Part shown: positions 8,801 through 17,276 of the stretch, in pieces
Position numbering within the stretch: the first letter of the stretch is position 1
Layout of the letters: every line of letters starts with the position of its first letter
Origin: Streptomyces aquilus
Lineage (GTDB): Bacteria; Actinomycetota; Actinomycetes; Streptomycetales; Streptomycetaceae
DNA: 64,000 bases
Reading direction: 5' to 3'
NCBI RefSeq assembly: GCF_003955715.1
Contig: NZ_CP034463.1
Coordinates: forward strand, 1,612,001-1,676,000
Translations under genes and position numbers: made by a program
The notes under the pieces: generated by a model
Told to the model about the DNA's origin: nothing
The model's database searches: none
Seen by the model: only the letters and a program-made list of their open reading frames with translations

Positions 8801-11800
8801 TCAAGATGATCGAGGCGATGCGCCACGGCGAACTCCCCCGCTCCCTCTACGCGGAAGAGCCGTCGCCGCACGTGGACTGGTCCGAGGGGGCGGTACGACT
8901 CCTCGACCGCCCGCGCCCGTGGCCGCACCGCGACCGGCCGCGCCGGGCGGCGGTGTCGTCGTTCGGCATCGGCGGCACCAACGCCCATCTCATCATCGAG
9001 GAACCGCCGTCGGAGGCCGCGGCCACCGTCGCGGACGGCAGGCGTCTCCCCGTCGCCCCCTGGCTGGTCAGTGGCGGCGACGAGGTCGGACTGCGGGCGC
9101 ACGCCAGGAAGTTGGCGGAGGCGCTGGCGGACGTCACGGACGACACGGCGCTCGACGTGGCGTGTTCGCTGGCGACCACACGGACCCCTCTCCCCCACCG
9201 AGCGGCCGTCCTGGCCGACGACGCCTCCGGACTCCTCGCGGAACTGCGCCGACTGGCGGCGGGCGAGGACGGCCCCGGGCTGCTGAGGGGCACCGTGCGC
9301 CGCACTCCGAAGCTGGCGCTGCTGTGCGCGGGTCAGGGCACCCAGCGGGCCGGGATGGGCCGCGAACTGGCCGCCGCCTTCCCGGTGTTCGACGCCGCCT
9401 TCACCGAAGTGTGCGCGTTGTTCGGGCCGTTGCTGGACCGGCCGCTGCGCGAGGTGATCGACGCCCCCGACGGCACCCTGCTGGACCGTACGGACTACGC
9501 GCAGCCCGCCCTGTTCGCCTTCGAGGTCGCCCTGCACCGGCTGCTCGCCGCCTGGGGGGTGCGACCGGACTACCTGGTCGGCCACTCCGTCGGCGAGCTG
9601 GCCGCCGCCCATGTCGCGGGCGTGTTCTCGCTCGCCGACGCGGTCCGGCTCGTGGCCGCGCGGGGCCGGCTGATGGCGGCGCTGCCCGAGGGCGGCGCGA
9701 TGATCGCGGTGCGGGCACCGGAGGCGGAGGTCGCGCGCAGGCTCGCCGAGACGCCCGGCCGGGTGGCGATCGCGGCCGTCAACGGGCCGACGTCGGTCGT
9801 GGTGTCCGGCGACGAGGCCGCGGTGACCGCGCTGGCCGCCTCCCTCGGCGGGCGGAGCACCCGGCTGCGGGTGAGCCACGCCTTCCACTCGCCGCTGCTC
9901 GACCCGATGCTGGCCGAGTTCCGCGCGGTCGCCGAGAGCGTGACGTACCGGCGGCCGTCCGTGCCGGTGGTCTCCACGGTCACCGGCCGCCCTGAGCCGG
10001 ACGCGCTCGCCACCACCGACCACTGGGTACGGCAGGTGCGCGAGACCGTCCGGTTCGCCGACGCGGTGGACTGGCTGGCGGAGGCGGGCGTGACGGCGTT
10101 CGTCGAGGCCGGTCCCGCCGCCGCCCTCAGTGTGGCGGCCGAGGGGTGCGTCGCGCCGGACGCGGGCGCGGTGTTCGCTTCGTGCGTCGACGCGCGGGAA
10201 GCGCTCGGGGCGCTGGCCGCCCTGCACGTGCACGGAGTGCCGGTCGACTGGCGGTCGGTGTACGCGGGCAGTGGTGCGCGACGGCACGCGTTGCCGACGT
10301 ACCCGTTCCAGCGGCAGCGCTACTGGCTGCACGCGGTACGGCACCCGGTCGCGGCCGGGCATCCGCTGCTGGGCGAGGCTCAGCCGGACGCCGACGGACC
10401 CGGCGTCCGGCACACCGGGGCGCTGTCCGCCGTACGGCAGTCCTGGCTCGCCGACCATGTGATCGGCGGCCGGGTGCTGCTGCCCGCGGCGGCGTTCGCC
10501 GAGCTGGCCTGTCACGCGGCCGGGGCGTCCGGGCCCGTCCGCCTGGCCGAACTGGCCTTCCGGGAGCCGCTGGTGCTGCCGGAGTCGGAGTCGGTGCGCG
10601 TGCAGGTCGTCACCGGCGGCCCGGACGAGACGGGGAACCGGCCGGTCGCCGTCTGGGCGCAGGCGGGCGAGACGTGGACGCGGCACGCCACGGCGACGAT
10701 CGCCCCGGTCGGCGCGGCACCCGTCGTACCCCTCCGGGTGTGGCCGCCCGCCGGTGCCGAGCGGCTCCCGGTCGACTACGACCGGCTCGCCGTGCACGGC
10801 CACGACTACGGACCGGCTTTCCGCGCGGTGACCGGCCTGTGGCGCCGGGGCAGCACCCTGTACGCCGAACTGGCCCTGCCGCCACGGGAAGCGGCCACCG
10901 CAGGGTCCTACACGCTCCATCCCGCACTGCTCGACGCGGCCCTGCACGCGGCGCTTCTGGCCGAGGGCCCCGGCGCGGCACGGGTGCCGCTCACCTGCGC
11001 CGGGCTCACGGTGTACGCCACCGGCGCCACCACCGCCCGGGCCCAGCTGGAACGACTCGGCCCGGACGAGTTCCGGGTGACGCTCACCGACCCCGCCGGG
11101 CAGCCGCTCGCCGCGGTCGAGTCGATGGTCACGCGGGTGCTGCCGCCCCAACGCCCGGTTGTGCGTGGCGAGTTGTACCGCCTCGCATGGCTGCCGGCAG
11201 TGGGCGGCAACGCCGATACGCGTCATGAGGTGTTCGACGTGCCAGGGCCGACCGTGGACACGGACACACCCGCCCGCGTGCGGAGCCTGCTCAACGGCAC
11301 GCTCGCGCGGATTCAGGAGTGGGTCGGCGACTCCCGACCGGGGCGGCTGCTGATCCTCACCCACAACGCGACCGGCGACGATCCCGACCCGGCGGAGGCG
11401 GCCGTGGCCGGGCTCGTCCGCAGTGCCCAGTCCGAGCATCCCGGCCGGATCGTGCTGGTCGACCGGCGCGGGGGCCCGGCGTCCCCGGCCGACCTGGACG
11501 CGGCGCTGCGCACCGGCGAACCGCAGGTCGCCCTGCGCGGCGGTGCCGTGCTCGTGCCCCGGCTGGCCGCCCTGCCGTCCACCGTCGAGGCCGAGGCGCC
11601 CGTTCTCGATCCCGACGGCACCGTGCTGATCACCGGCGGCACCGGGGCGCTCGGGGCGAGCCTCGCCCGGTACCTGGTCGACCGGCACGGGGTGCGTCAG
11701 GTGGTGTTGGCCGGGCGGAGCGGTCGTACGCCGGCATGGGCCGCCGAACTCGACGCGACGGTACGGGTGATGGCGTGTGATGTGAGCGACCGGGACGCCG

Positions 11801-13521
11801 TCGATGACCTGGTGGCGTCCTGTGGGGCGGCGTTGACCGCCGTGTTCCATCTCTCCGGCGTCGTGGACGACGGTGTGGTGGACGGTCTGACGCCGGAGCG
11901 GCTGGCGGCCGTGCTCGCGCCGAAGGCGGACGGGGCCTGGCATCTGCACGGGGCCACCAAGGATCTCGGGCTGTCCGCGTTCGTGCTCTACTCGTCGGCG
12001 GCGGGCGTGCTGGGCCGTCCCGGACAGGCCAACTACGCGGCGGCCAACGGGTTCCTGGACGCGCTGGCCCGTCATCGCACCGCTCAGGGGCTGCCCGCGC
12101 GGTCCCTGGCCTGGGGGCCGTGGACCACGGCCGACGACGACGGCATGGCGGCCCAGGTCGCTCCGCGGCGGCTCACCGACGGGGGTGTCCTCTCCGTCGA
12201 CGAGGAGGAGAGCATCGACCTGCTCGACCGGGCGTGGCGGACCTCGGAGCCGGTGCTCGTGCCGATCGCGCTGGACCTCGCCGCACTCCGCGCGCCGACC
12301 GCGCCGCCGGTGCTCACGGACCTGCTGCCGCGCCGTCCGGCCGCCGCCCCCGCCACCACCGCGCCCGCGCAGGCGCCCGGTGCCTGGCGCGAGCGGCTCG
12401 CCGCCGTGCCGGTGGGTGAACGCGAGGCCGTGCTCGGCGAGTTGATCCGTACCGAACTGGCCCTGGTGCTGGGCTTCCCGGACGCCGCCGCCTTCCCCGC
12501 CGAGCGGGCCTTCACCGAACTCGGCTTCGACTCGCTGACGGCGGTGCAGTTCCGCAATCGGCTCAGCGCGTTCACCCGGGTGCGGTTGGCGCCGTCGATC
12601 GTGTTCGACCATCCGACGCTGCCCGCGCTGGCCGCGCATGTGCACGAGGCGCTGCGTCAGGTGCTGCCGGACGCCGACGAGAAGGCCACAGCGGAGGAGC
12701 CGGCCTCCTATCGCTTCGGCCCGCTCTACCACCAAGTCCTGCGTGAACGCGGCCCGTTGGAGGCCATGGGCCTGCGCTTCCTCGCCTCCCACGCCCTGCC
12801 CTCCTTCACCGCCGCCGACCGCACCCGGCATGCCGTCCCGCCGGTCCGGCTGGCGCAGGGTCCGGGCACGGCCCTGGTCTACGTCCCGGACTACCTCACG
12901 CCGTACCACCGCGTGCCCGCCGGTCTGGCCAAGCAGTTCGACGGTGAACGCGACCTGTTCCTGCTGGAACACCCCGGCCTGGGCCCCCGGCGGGCCGTTC
13001 CGGACAGCATGGACGCGGTCGTCAGGACGCATGTCGACACTCTGCGGACCTTGTCGGTAAGCGGTCCGGTCGTCCTCGTCGGCTACTGCGCGGGCGGCGC
13101 GATCGCGCACGCCGTGGCGCGGGAGCTCGCGCGGACCGGCCGGCCACCGGCGGGGCTGGTCCTGCTCGACGCGCACGCGGGTGTGCTGCACCGGGACGAC
13201 GAGCGGGCGTTGGCGCTGATGGCGGCCGGGGCCGAACTGCCCGACGACGTCGTCGCCGAGTTCGACGACTCGCTGCTCATCGCGGGCGGCGGCTACGCCC
13301 GCGTGCTGGAGAACTGGGAGCCGGAGCCCGCTCCCGTCCCGACCCTGCTGGTACGGGGCCGCCCGACCGCGCAGATGCTCCGCATCGACCCCGACGGCGA
13401 CTGGCGGCCGCGCTGGCCGCTCCCCCACGAGGCCGTCGACGTCCCCGGCGACCACTACACCCTCGTCCACCACGACGCCGACACCACGGCCGCGGCGATG
13501 CGCGCCTGGCTGCCGGCATGA
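5896..13521 (+). CDS. Acyl-AMP ligase-loaded modular polyketide synthase (AL-ACP-KS-AT-DH-KR-ACP-TE)
   Basis: A 2541-aa single-protein assembly line with AGGAGG at 5886-5891. Domains in order: acyl-AMP ligase (about 10-510; TSGTSGTPTG with Thr178 in place of the usual Lys; catalytic-type Lys493 in TAADKPRR); ACP1 (Ser556, GLTSMDA); KS (from about 613; Cys783, His918, His958); AT (Ser1231 in GHSVGE, HAFH 1328-1331, predicting malonyl-CoA); DH (His1521 in HVIGGRVLLP, Asp1680); KR (GGTGALG about 1914-1920, Ser2034, Tyr2047, Asn2051; DD at 1991-1992 suggests a B-type ketoreductase); ACP2 (Ser2213); TE (Cys2398 in GYCAGG, Asp2425, His2520). Predicted logic: activate a carboxylic acid, load it on ACP1, extend with malonate, reduce and dehydrate to an alpha,beta-unsaturated acyl chain, then release. 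There is no ER. It may work once or iteratively. The halogenase and exporter follow on the same strand. The starter acid is unknown. Confidence 0.92.
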   Translation: MGVADAIRVRPVPELLAENAVRYGEQLAFADDRRGVSWAELDRRTARLATGLAVGRGTRVAFFLDNGVELVEGLLATVRAAAVGVPLPPRATHTELAQLLADCDPAVVVTDQRRLPRIAGMVAERPVRLVVIGEGPVPEGASHFEDLVSGQRAAPRDDLGLDEPAWLLYTSGTSGTPTGAVSSQRSALWSSFACYLPRLGLTATDRVLWPLPLAHTYAHSLCVLGTTVAGASARITSASGPSHLTRLIGEFEPTVLGGVPLTFRQLLDTGLGAVPSLRVCVTAGAPSDPELREQVERRFGAPLLDGYGSTETCGKIAMESLDGPRVPGSSGTPVPGMDVRLVDPDSGLDVVGGEGEIWVRGPGVMLGHHNRPEADADALREGWYRTGDLGRLGAGGCLTVTGRLNDRIVRGGENVDPAEVERVLRGLPGVRDAAVVARAHPLLGEVPVAFVVPAQESLDPAGLLRGCAAVLSAHKVPEEVLFTPAVPRTAADKPRRAVLRETLAERPPAPDLAGLAALTAGERRAALTELVCREAEAIRGTVADPGTAFADLGLTSMDAMTLWHRLSLRTGLRLPATLVWDHPTPAAVAAHLETRMTGEAPATVPPPRGPEAEPVAIVAVGCRYPGGVSSPEDLWRLVSDGVDATGDFPADRGWDVDALHDPDPDRLGTTYTRRGGFLDGAADFDPLFFGISPREALAMDPQHRLLLEVAWETLERAGIPAPSLRSSATGVFVGLMHAGYGTGLSPHELESHIGIGSSGSVASGRISYVLGLRGPAITVDTACSSSLVAMDLAAKALRAGECTLALAGGVTVLSSPQPFIAFSRQRGLSADGRCRSFAAGAEGTAWAEGVGLVLLEKLSDARRHGHPVLAVLRGSAVNSDGASNGLTAPNGEAQRDLIRLALADAGLGPADVDVIEGHGTGTALGDPIEAGALLATYGQGRDPADPVWLGSVKSNLGHSQAAAGVAGVIKMIEAMRHGELPRSLYAEEPSPHVDWSEGAVRLLDRPRPWPHRDRPRRAAVSSFGIGGTNAHLIIEEPPSEAAATVADGRRLPVAPWLVSGGDEVGLRAHARKLAEALADVTDDTALDVACSLATTRTPLPHRAAVLADDASGLLAELRRLAAGEDGPGLLRGTVRRTPKLALLCAGQGTQRAGMGRELAAAFPVFDAAFTEVCALFGPLLDRPLREVIDAPDGTLLDRTDYAQPALFAFEVALHRLLAAWGVRPDYLVGHSVGELAAAHVAGVFSLADAVRLVAARGRLMAALPEGGAMIAVRAPEAEVARRLAETPGRVAIAAVNGPTSVVVSGDEAAVTALAASLGGRSTRLRVSHAFHSPLLDPMLAEFRAVAESVTYRRPSVPVVSTVTGRPEPDALATTDHWVRQVRETVRFADAVDWLAEAGVTAFVEAGPAAALSVAAEGCVAPDAGAVFASCVDAREALGALAALHVHGVPVDWRSVYAGSGARRHALPTYPFQRQRYWLHAVRHPVAAGHPLLGEAQPDADGPGVRHTGALSAVRQSWLADHVIGGRVLLPAAAFAELACHAAGASGPVRLAELAFREPLVLPESESVRVQVVTGGPDETGNRPVAVWAQAGETWTRHATATIAPVGAAPVVPLRVWPPAGAERLPVDYDRLAVHGHDYGPAFRAVTGLWRRGSTLYAELALPPREAATAGSYTLHPALLDAALHAALLAEGPGAARVPLTCAGLTVYATGATTARAQLERLGPDEFRVTLTDPAGQPLAAVESMVTRVLPPQRPVVRGELYRLAWLPAVGGNADTRHEVFDVPGPTVDTDTPARVRSLLNGTLARIQEWVGDSRPGRLLILTHNATGDDPDPAEAAVAGLVRSAQSEHPGRIVLVDRRGGPASPADLDAALRTGEPQVALRGGAVLVPRLAALPSTVEAEAPVLDPDGTVLITGGTGALGASLARYLVDRHGVRQVVLAGRSGRTPAWAAELDATVRVMACDVSDRDAVDDLVASCGAALTAVFHLSGVVDDGVVDGLTPERLAAVLAPKADGAWHLHGATKDLGLSAFVLYSSAAGVLGRPGQANYAAANGFLDALARHRTAQGLPARSLAWGPWTTADDDGMAAQVAPRRLTDGGVLSVDEEESIDLLDRAWRTSEPVLVPIALDLAALRAPTAPPVLTDLLPRRPAAAPATTAPAQAPGAWRERLAAVPVGEREAVLGELIRTELALVLGFPDAAAFPAERAFTELGFDSLTAVQFRNRLSAFTRVRLAPSIVFDHPTLPALAAHVHEALRQVLPDADEKATAEEPASYRFGPLYHQVLRERGPLEAMGLRFLASHALPSFTAADRTRHAVPPVRLAQGPGTALVYVPDYLTPYHRVPAGLAKQFDGERDLFLLEHPGLGPRRAVPDSMDAVVRTHVDTLRTLSVSGPVVLVGYCAGGAIAHAVARELARTGRPPAGLVLLDAHAGVLHRDDERALALMAAGAELPDDVVAEFDDSLLIAGGGYARVLENWEPEPAPVPTLLVRGRPTAQMLRIDPDGDWRPRWPLPHEAVDVPGDHYTLVHHDADTTAAAMRAWLPA

Positions 13522-13558
13522 GCGACCGAAACATGCACCGCACCACGGGAGTTGACGC

Positions 13559-15016
13559 ATGACCCAGGAGTACGACCTGATCGTCGTCGGCGGCGGACCG
13601 GCCGGCTCGACGGCCGCGACCGCCGTGGCCCTGCGCGGGCACCGGGTCCTGCTGTTGGAACGCGAGACCTTCCCGCGCTACCAGATCGGCGAGTCGCTGC
13701 TGCCCGCGACCGTGCACGGCCTGTGCCGCATCCTCGGTGTCGCCGACGAGGTCCAGCAGGCCGGCTTCACCCTCAAACGCGGCGGCACCCTGCGCTGGGG
13801 CCGCGATCCGGAGCCGTGGCAGTTCTCCTTCGCCATGACACCGCGCGTCCCCGAGCCCACCGCGACCGCCTTCCAGGTGGAGCGCTCCCGCTTCGACGAG
13901 ATCCTGCTGCGGGGCGCCAGGCGGGCCGGCGCCGAGGTGCGCGAGGGCAGCACGGTGCGGCGGGTCGTCGCCGACGAAGAGCGGGTGCGGGGTGTGGAGT
14001 TCACCGACGCGGACGGCAACGCCCGTACGGCGTACGCCCGGTACGTCATCGACGCGTCCGGCAACACCAGCCGCATCCACACCGGCGTCGGCGGCGGGCG
14101 CGTCTACTCCGACTTCTTCCGCAACCTCGCCGTGTTCGGCTACTTCGCGGGCGGCGCCCGGCTCCCCGAACCCAACAGCGGCAACATCTTCTGCGCCGCG
14201 TTCGACGCGGGCTGGCTCTGGTACATCCCGCTGCGCGACGACCTGACGAGCGTCGGCGCGGTGATCTCGCCCGAGCACACCGGGGCCGTGCAGCGGGACG
14301 CGCGGGGCGCCTGGCGGGACATGATCGAGGCGTGCCCGGAGGTGAGCCGCCTGGTGGCGGGCGTCCCCGAGGCGACCGAGGCGCCGTACGACCAGGTGCG
14401 GGTGCGCAGGGACTGGTCGTACTGGAAGCAGTCCTTCTGGAAGCCGGGCATGGCGCTGGTCGGTGACGCGGCCTGCTTCGTGGACCCGGTGCTGTCCTCC
14501 GGTGTCCATCTGGCCACGTACGGCGCCCTGTTGGCGGCGCGCTCGGTGAACGCGGCACTGGACGGCAGCGTGCCCGAGGAGCGGGGCTTCGCCGAGTTCG
14601 AGGCGCGCTACCGGCGCGAGTACCGCGTCTTCTACGAGTTCCTCATCGCCTTCTACGACATGGAGCGCAACGAGGACTCGTACTTCTGGTCGGCGAAGAA
14701 GATCACCAAGGTGGATCTCGGCGAGGCGGCCGCCTTCGCCGAGCTGGCGGGCGGGCTGGTCTCCCGCGACTCGGCGGTGGTCCGCACGGAATGGCACACC
14801 GCGGCCGCGCAACTGGACGGGGCAGTCGGTGAGTTGGCGGTGTCGGACGGCCGGATGAACCCTCTCCTGTCCGCCCCGGTCGTCGGCGAGACCTTCCGCA
14901 CCGGCAACGACCTTCAGGAACAGGCCCTTTACGGCGGCCCGCTCGACGATCCCGGCCCGGCGGCCCCGGACGGGCTGGCCGTCACACCGGACGGCCTGTC
15001 CTGGGTCAAGGTGTGA
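13559..15016 (+). CDS. Flavin-dependent halogenase (carrier/phenol type)
   Basis: A 485-aa FAD enzyme. It has the dinucleotide fold VVGGGPAGSTAA (9-20), the halogenase PRYQIGESLLP segment, Lys73 (FTLKRGGTLRWG) in the place expected for the lysine that carries or orients hypohalous acid, and the diagnostic WxWxIP motif as WLWYIP (219-224). The GDAACFVDPVLSSGVH motif (about 304) completes the FAD site. Its resemblance is to halogenases working on carrier-bound or phenolic substrates rather than to free-tryptophan halogenases (recollection of family features). It starts 37 bp after the PKS with GGGAG upstream. It probably chlorinates the starter or the ACP-bound product. A flavin reductase must supply FADH2; one is encoded at 62971 but is distant. 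Confidence 0.9.
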   Translation: MTQEYDLIVVGGGPAGSTAATAVALRGHRVLLLERETFPRYQIGESLLPATVHGLCRILGVADEVQQAGFTLKRGGTLRWGRDPEPWQFSFAMTPRVPEPTATAFQVERSRFDEILLRGARRAGAEVREGSTVRRVVADEERVRGVEFTDADGNARTAYARYVIDASGNTSRIHTGVGGGRVYSDFFRNLAVFGYFAGGARLPEPNSGNIFCAAFDAGWLWYIPLRDDLTSVGAVISPEHTGAVQRDARGAWRDMIEACPEVSRLVAGVPEATEAPYDQVRVRRDWSYWKQSFWKPGMALVGDAACFVDPVLSSGVHLATYGALLAARSVNAALDGSVPEERGFAEFEARYRREYRVFYEFLIAFYDMERNEDSYFWSAKKITKVDLGEAAAFAELAGGLVSRDSAVVRTEWHTAAAQLDGAVGELAVSDGRMNPLLSAPVVGETFRTGNDLQEQALYGGPLDDPGPAAPDGLAVTPDGLSWVKV

Positions 15017-15050
15017 TCGCCGCGTCCTGTTGACCTTGCCCGAAGGGGAA

Positions 15051-15081
15051 CCCGCAGCATCGGCGTACCGATGGCTGCGGG
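15051..15081 (+). promoter_or_regulatory. 13-bp hairpin between halogenase and exporter
   Basis: Arms CCCGCAGC-ATCGG (15051-15063) and CCGAT-GCTGCGGG (15068-15072, 15074-15081) form 13 pairs with one bulged G and a CGTA loop. The 3' arm runs into the GGGAGGGG ribosome site of the exporter gene. It can act as an attenuator or as a ribosome-site lid. Confidence 0.6.
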
Positions 15082-15091
15082 AGGGGCGAGG

Positions 15092-16300
15092 GTGCGCGGG
15101 CTGATGATCGACGTACGGCCGTTGCGGCGGGCCGGGTTCCGGCGGCTGTGGGCGAGCGGCACGGTGACCACGCTGGGCGCCCAGCTGACGGCGATCGCCG
15201 TGCCGATGCAGCTGTACGACCTCACCGGCTCCTCGGCGTACGTCGGGCTGGCCGGGTTCGTGGGCTTCGCGCCGATGGCGCTCGCGGCGCTGTGGGGCGG
15301 CGCGCTGGCGGACGTACGGGACCGGCGGCGGGTACTGCTGGCGACCACGGCCGGGATGGCCCTGACGTCGCTGCTGCTGTGGGCGCAGGCGTGGGCGCGG
15401 CTGGAGTCGGCGGGGGTGCTGCTGGCGCTGGTGGGGGTGCAGCAGGCGCTGTTCGGCGCCAACGCGGCGGTGAGCGGAGCGGTCGTCCCGCGCCTGGTGC
15501 CGCGTGAGCTGCTGCCCGCCGCGAACACCTTGCAGTCGCTGGTCTCCTGGTCGGCCGGGATCGCCGGCCCGCTGCTGGCCGGGGCGCTGCTGCCGGTGGT
15601 CGGGGCCGAGTCGCTGTACCTCGCGGACGCGGCGACGCTCGGCGTCACGCTGTGGGCCGTGTGGCGCCTGCCGCCGCTCCCGCCCACCGCCGAACAGGGC
15701 GCCGGAACACGGCGGTTCGTCGCGGGCTTCCGGCTGCTCGCCGCCCGGCAGGTGCTGCTGGTCGTCTATCTCGCCGACTTCGCGGCGCTGTTCCTGGGCA
15801 TGCCCGCCGCGCTGTTCCCGCAGCTGGCGAGGGAGACGTACCCGGGGGCGAACGTCGGCGTGCTGTACGCGGCGATCTCCGCCGGGGGCGTGCTCGCGGC
15901 GCTGTTCTCCGGTGGCCTCACCCGCACGTCCCGTCACGGAGTCGCGGTCGCGGTGTCGGTGTGCGTGTGGGGGCTGGCACTGACCGCGTTCGGGCTCGCG
16001 GACTCGCTTGTGGTGGCGGCGAGTTGGCTGGTGGTGGCGGGCGCCGCGCTGCTGACACTGGGCGTGTTCCGCAAGTCGGTCATGCAGTCCGCGGTGCCGG
16101 ACGGGATGCGGGGCCGCCTCCAGGGGGTCGACACGGTCATCGCCGCGGGCGGTCCGCGGCTGGGCGACCTCGTGCACGGGGTGGCCGGCGCGTCCTTCGG
16201 GGCGACCTGGGCCGTCACCGGCGGCGGGGTACTGACGGTGACGGCCGGGCTGGCGCTGCTGACGTTGTTCCCCGCGTTCAGGCAACACCGGGCCGCATGA
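15092..16300 (+). CDS. MFS transporter, probable product exporter
   Basis: About 402 aa, twelve predicted membrane helices. It resembles the MFS_3/enterobactin-exporter-like group: RPLRRAGFRRLWASGTVTTL at the N-terminus, and the loop motif GGALADVRDRRRVLL between helices 2 and 3. The GTG at 15092 is preferred because GGGAGGGG (15079-15086) sits at proper spacing. An ATG at 15071, inside the hairpin, and one at 15104 are alternatives. It is the third gene of the PKS-halogenase unit, 75 bp downstream, and most likely exports the halogenated product or gives self-protection. It ends seven bases from the convergent YceI gene. Confidence 0.8.
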   Translation: MRGLMIDVRPLRRAGFRRLWASGTVTTLGAQLTAIAVPMQLYDLTGSSAYVGLAGFVGFAPMALAALWGGALADVRDRRRVLLATTAGMALTSLLLWAQAWARLESAGVLLALVGVQQALFGANAAVSGAVVPRLVPRELLPAANTLQSLVSWSAGIAGPLLAGALLPVVGAESLYLADAATLGVTLWAVWRLPPLPPTAEQGAGTRRFVAGFRLLAARQVLLVVYLADFAALFLGMPAALFPQLARETYPGANVGVLYAAISAGGVLAALFSGGLTRTSRHGVAVAVSVCVWGLALTAFGLADSLVVAASWLVVAGAALLTLGVFRKSVMQSAVPDGMRGRLQGVDTVIAAGGPRLGDLVHGVAGASFGATWAVTGGGVLTVTAGLALLTLFPAFRQHRAA

Positions 16301-16306
16301 GAGCCG

Positions 16307-17218
16307 TTACTCCGGCGGGGTCGGCGTGTCGTGAGTGCGGTACATCGCCTGGACGTCCAGTTCCAGCTGGACCGTAGGGCCGACGACCGCGATGCCCCGG
16401 GCCAGCATGGAACGCCAGTTCAAGGTGAAGTCCTCGCGGTGCAGCTCCGCCTTCGCCAGGGCGGCGCAGCGCAGCTCCTCACCGTAACCGCCGTTGACCA
16501 TGCCCAGGTACGACGTGTCCAGCGACACCGAGCGGCTCACCCCGTGCATGGTCAGGGTGCCCAGCAGGGACCACTTGCTGCCGCCGCGGTAGGCGAAGCG
16601 GGTGCTGCGGAAGTCGATGTACGGGAATTGCTCGACGTCGAGGAAGTCGGCCGAACGCAGGTGGTTGTCACGGGTGTTGTTGCCGGTGGTGATGCTGGCG
16701 GCGTCGATGCGCACATGCACGCGGGAGTCGGCGATGTCCTGGGTGACCTGGATGCCGCCCTCGAAACGCTCGAACCGGCCGTGCACATGGGCCATGCCGA
16801 CGTGCTTGGCGATGAACCGGATCGCGGTGTGCGGCGGGTCGAAGAGCCAGGTGCCGGGGACCGGGAGCTCGGCCTGCCGGGCGGGCTGGAGCCAGACGCG
16901 CTGCGAGGACAGACCGGCGTCCGCGACGACCTCGACGGTCTCGCGGTGCGGCTCCAGGCCCTCCGCCATGACCATGAGGCTGTAGCTGCCGGGCGGCAGC
17001 ACGGCGAGGAACGTTCCGTACGGGTCCGTGGTGCCGCGCGCCACGACCTGGTGGCTGCGGAGTTCGGTCACGGTCACGTCGGCGGCGCCCAGGGGCTGGT
17101 TCACCGGGTCGAGGACCTCGCGGACGAGGACACCGGCACCGGGCGGGACGGGAAGCGTGTGGCCCGCGGCGCCTCCGGAGGCACTCCTGAGTCGCCGCCG
17201 GAGCAGTCCGAGGGGCAT
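16307..17218 (-). CDS. YceI-family protein with N-terminal carboxypeptidase-regulatory-like domain
   Basis: About 303 aa. Residues about 25-110 form a beta-sandwich like the carboxypeptidase regulatory domain (REVLDPVNQPLGAADVTVTE...PPGSYSLMV). Residues about 120-295 are a YceI lipocalin-like domain (GTWLFDPPHTAIRFIAKHVG; LTMHGVSRSVSLDTSYLG; HREDFTLNW). YceI proteins bind long isoprenoid chains or amphiphiles in known structures; the role here is not known. No signal peptide is evident. The ATG at 17218 has GAAAGG upstream. It lies downstream of the monooxygenase gene on the same strand (58 bp), so the two may be cotranscribed. Confidence 0.85.
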   Translation of the reverse strand: MPLGLLRRRLRSASGGAAGHTLPVPPGAGVLVREVLDPVNQPLGAADVTVTELRSHQVVARGTTDPYGTFLAVLPPGSYSLMVMAEGLEPHRETVEVVADAGLSSQRVWLQPARQAELPVPGTWLFDPPHTAIRFIAKHVGMAHVHGRFERFEGGIQVTQDIADSRVHVRIDAASITTGNNTRDNHLRSADFLDVEQFPYIDFRSTRFAYRGGSKWSLLGTLTMHGVSRSVSLDTSYLGMVNGGYGEELRCAALAKAELHREDFTLNWRSMLARGIAVVGPTVQLELDVQAMYRTHDTPTPPE

Positions 17219-17276
17219 GGGTCTCACCTTTCAGTGGGGGGACAGTGGGTGTGTGTGGGGGGGGAGAGACAGACGG

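Noticed and set aside
7264..13560. A 2098-residue open frame on the minus strand opposite the PKS
   Set aside because: It is the GC-bias shadow of the PKS coding strand. It shows no domain and is rich in Arg, Gly and His as expected for antisense of GC-rich codons.
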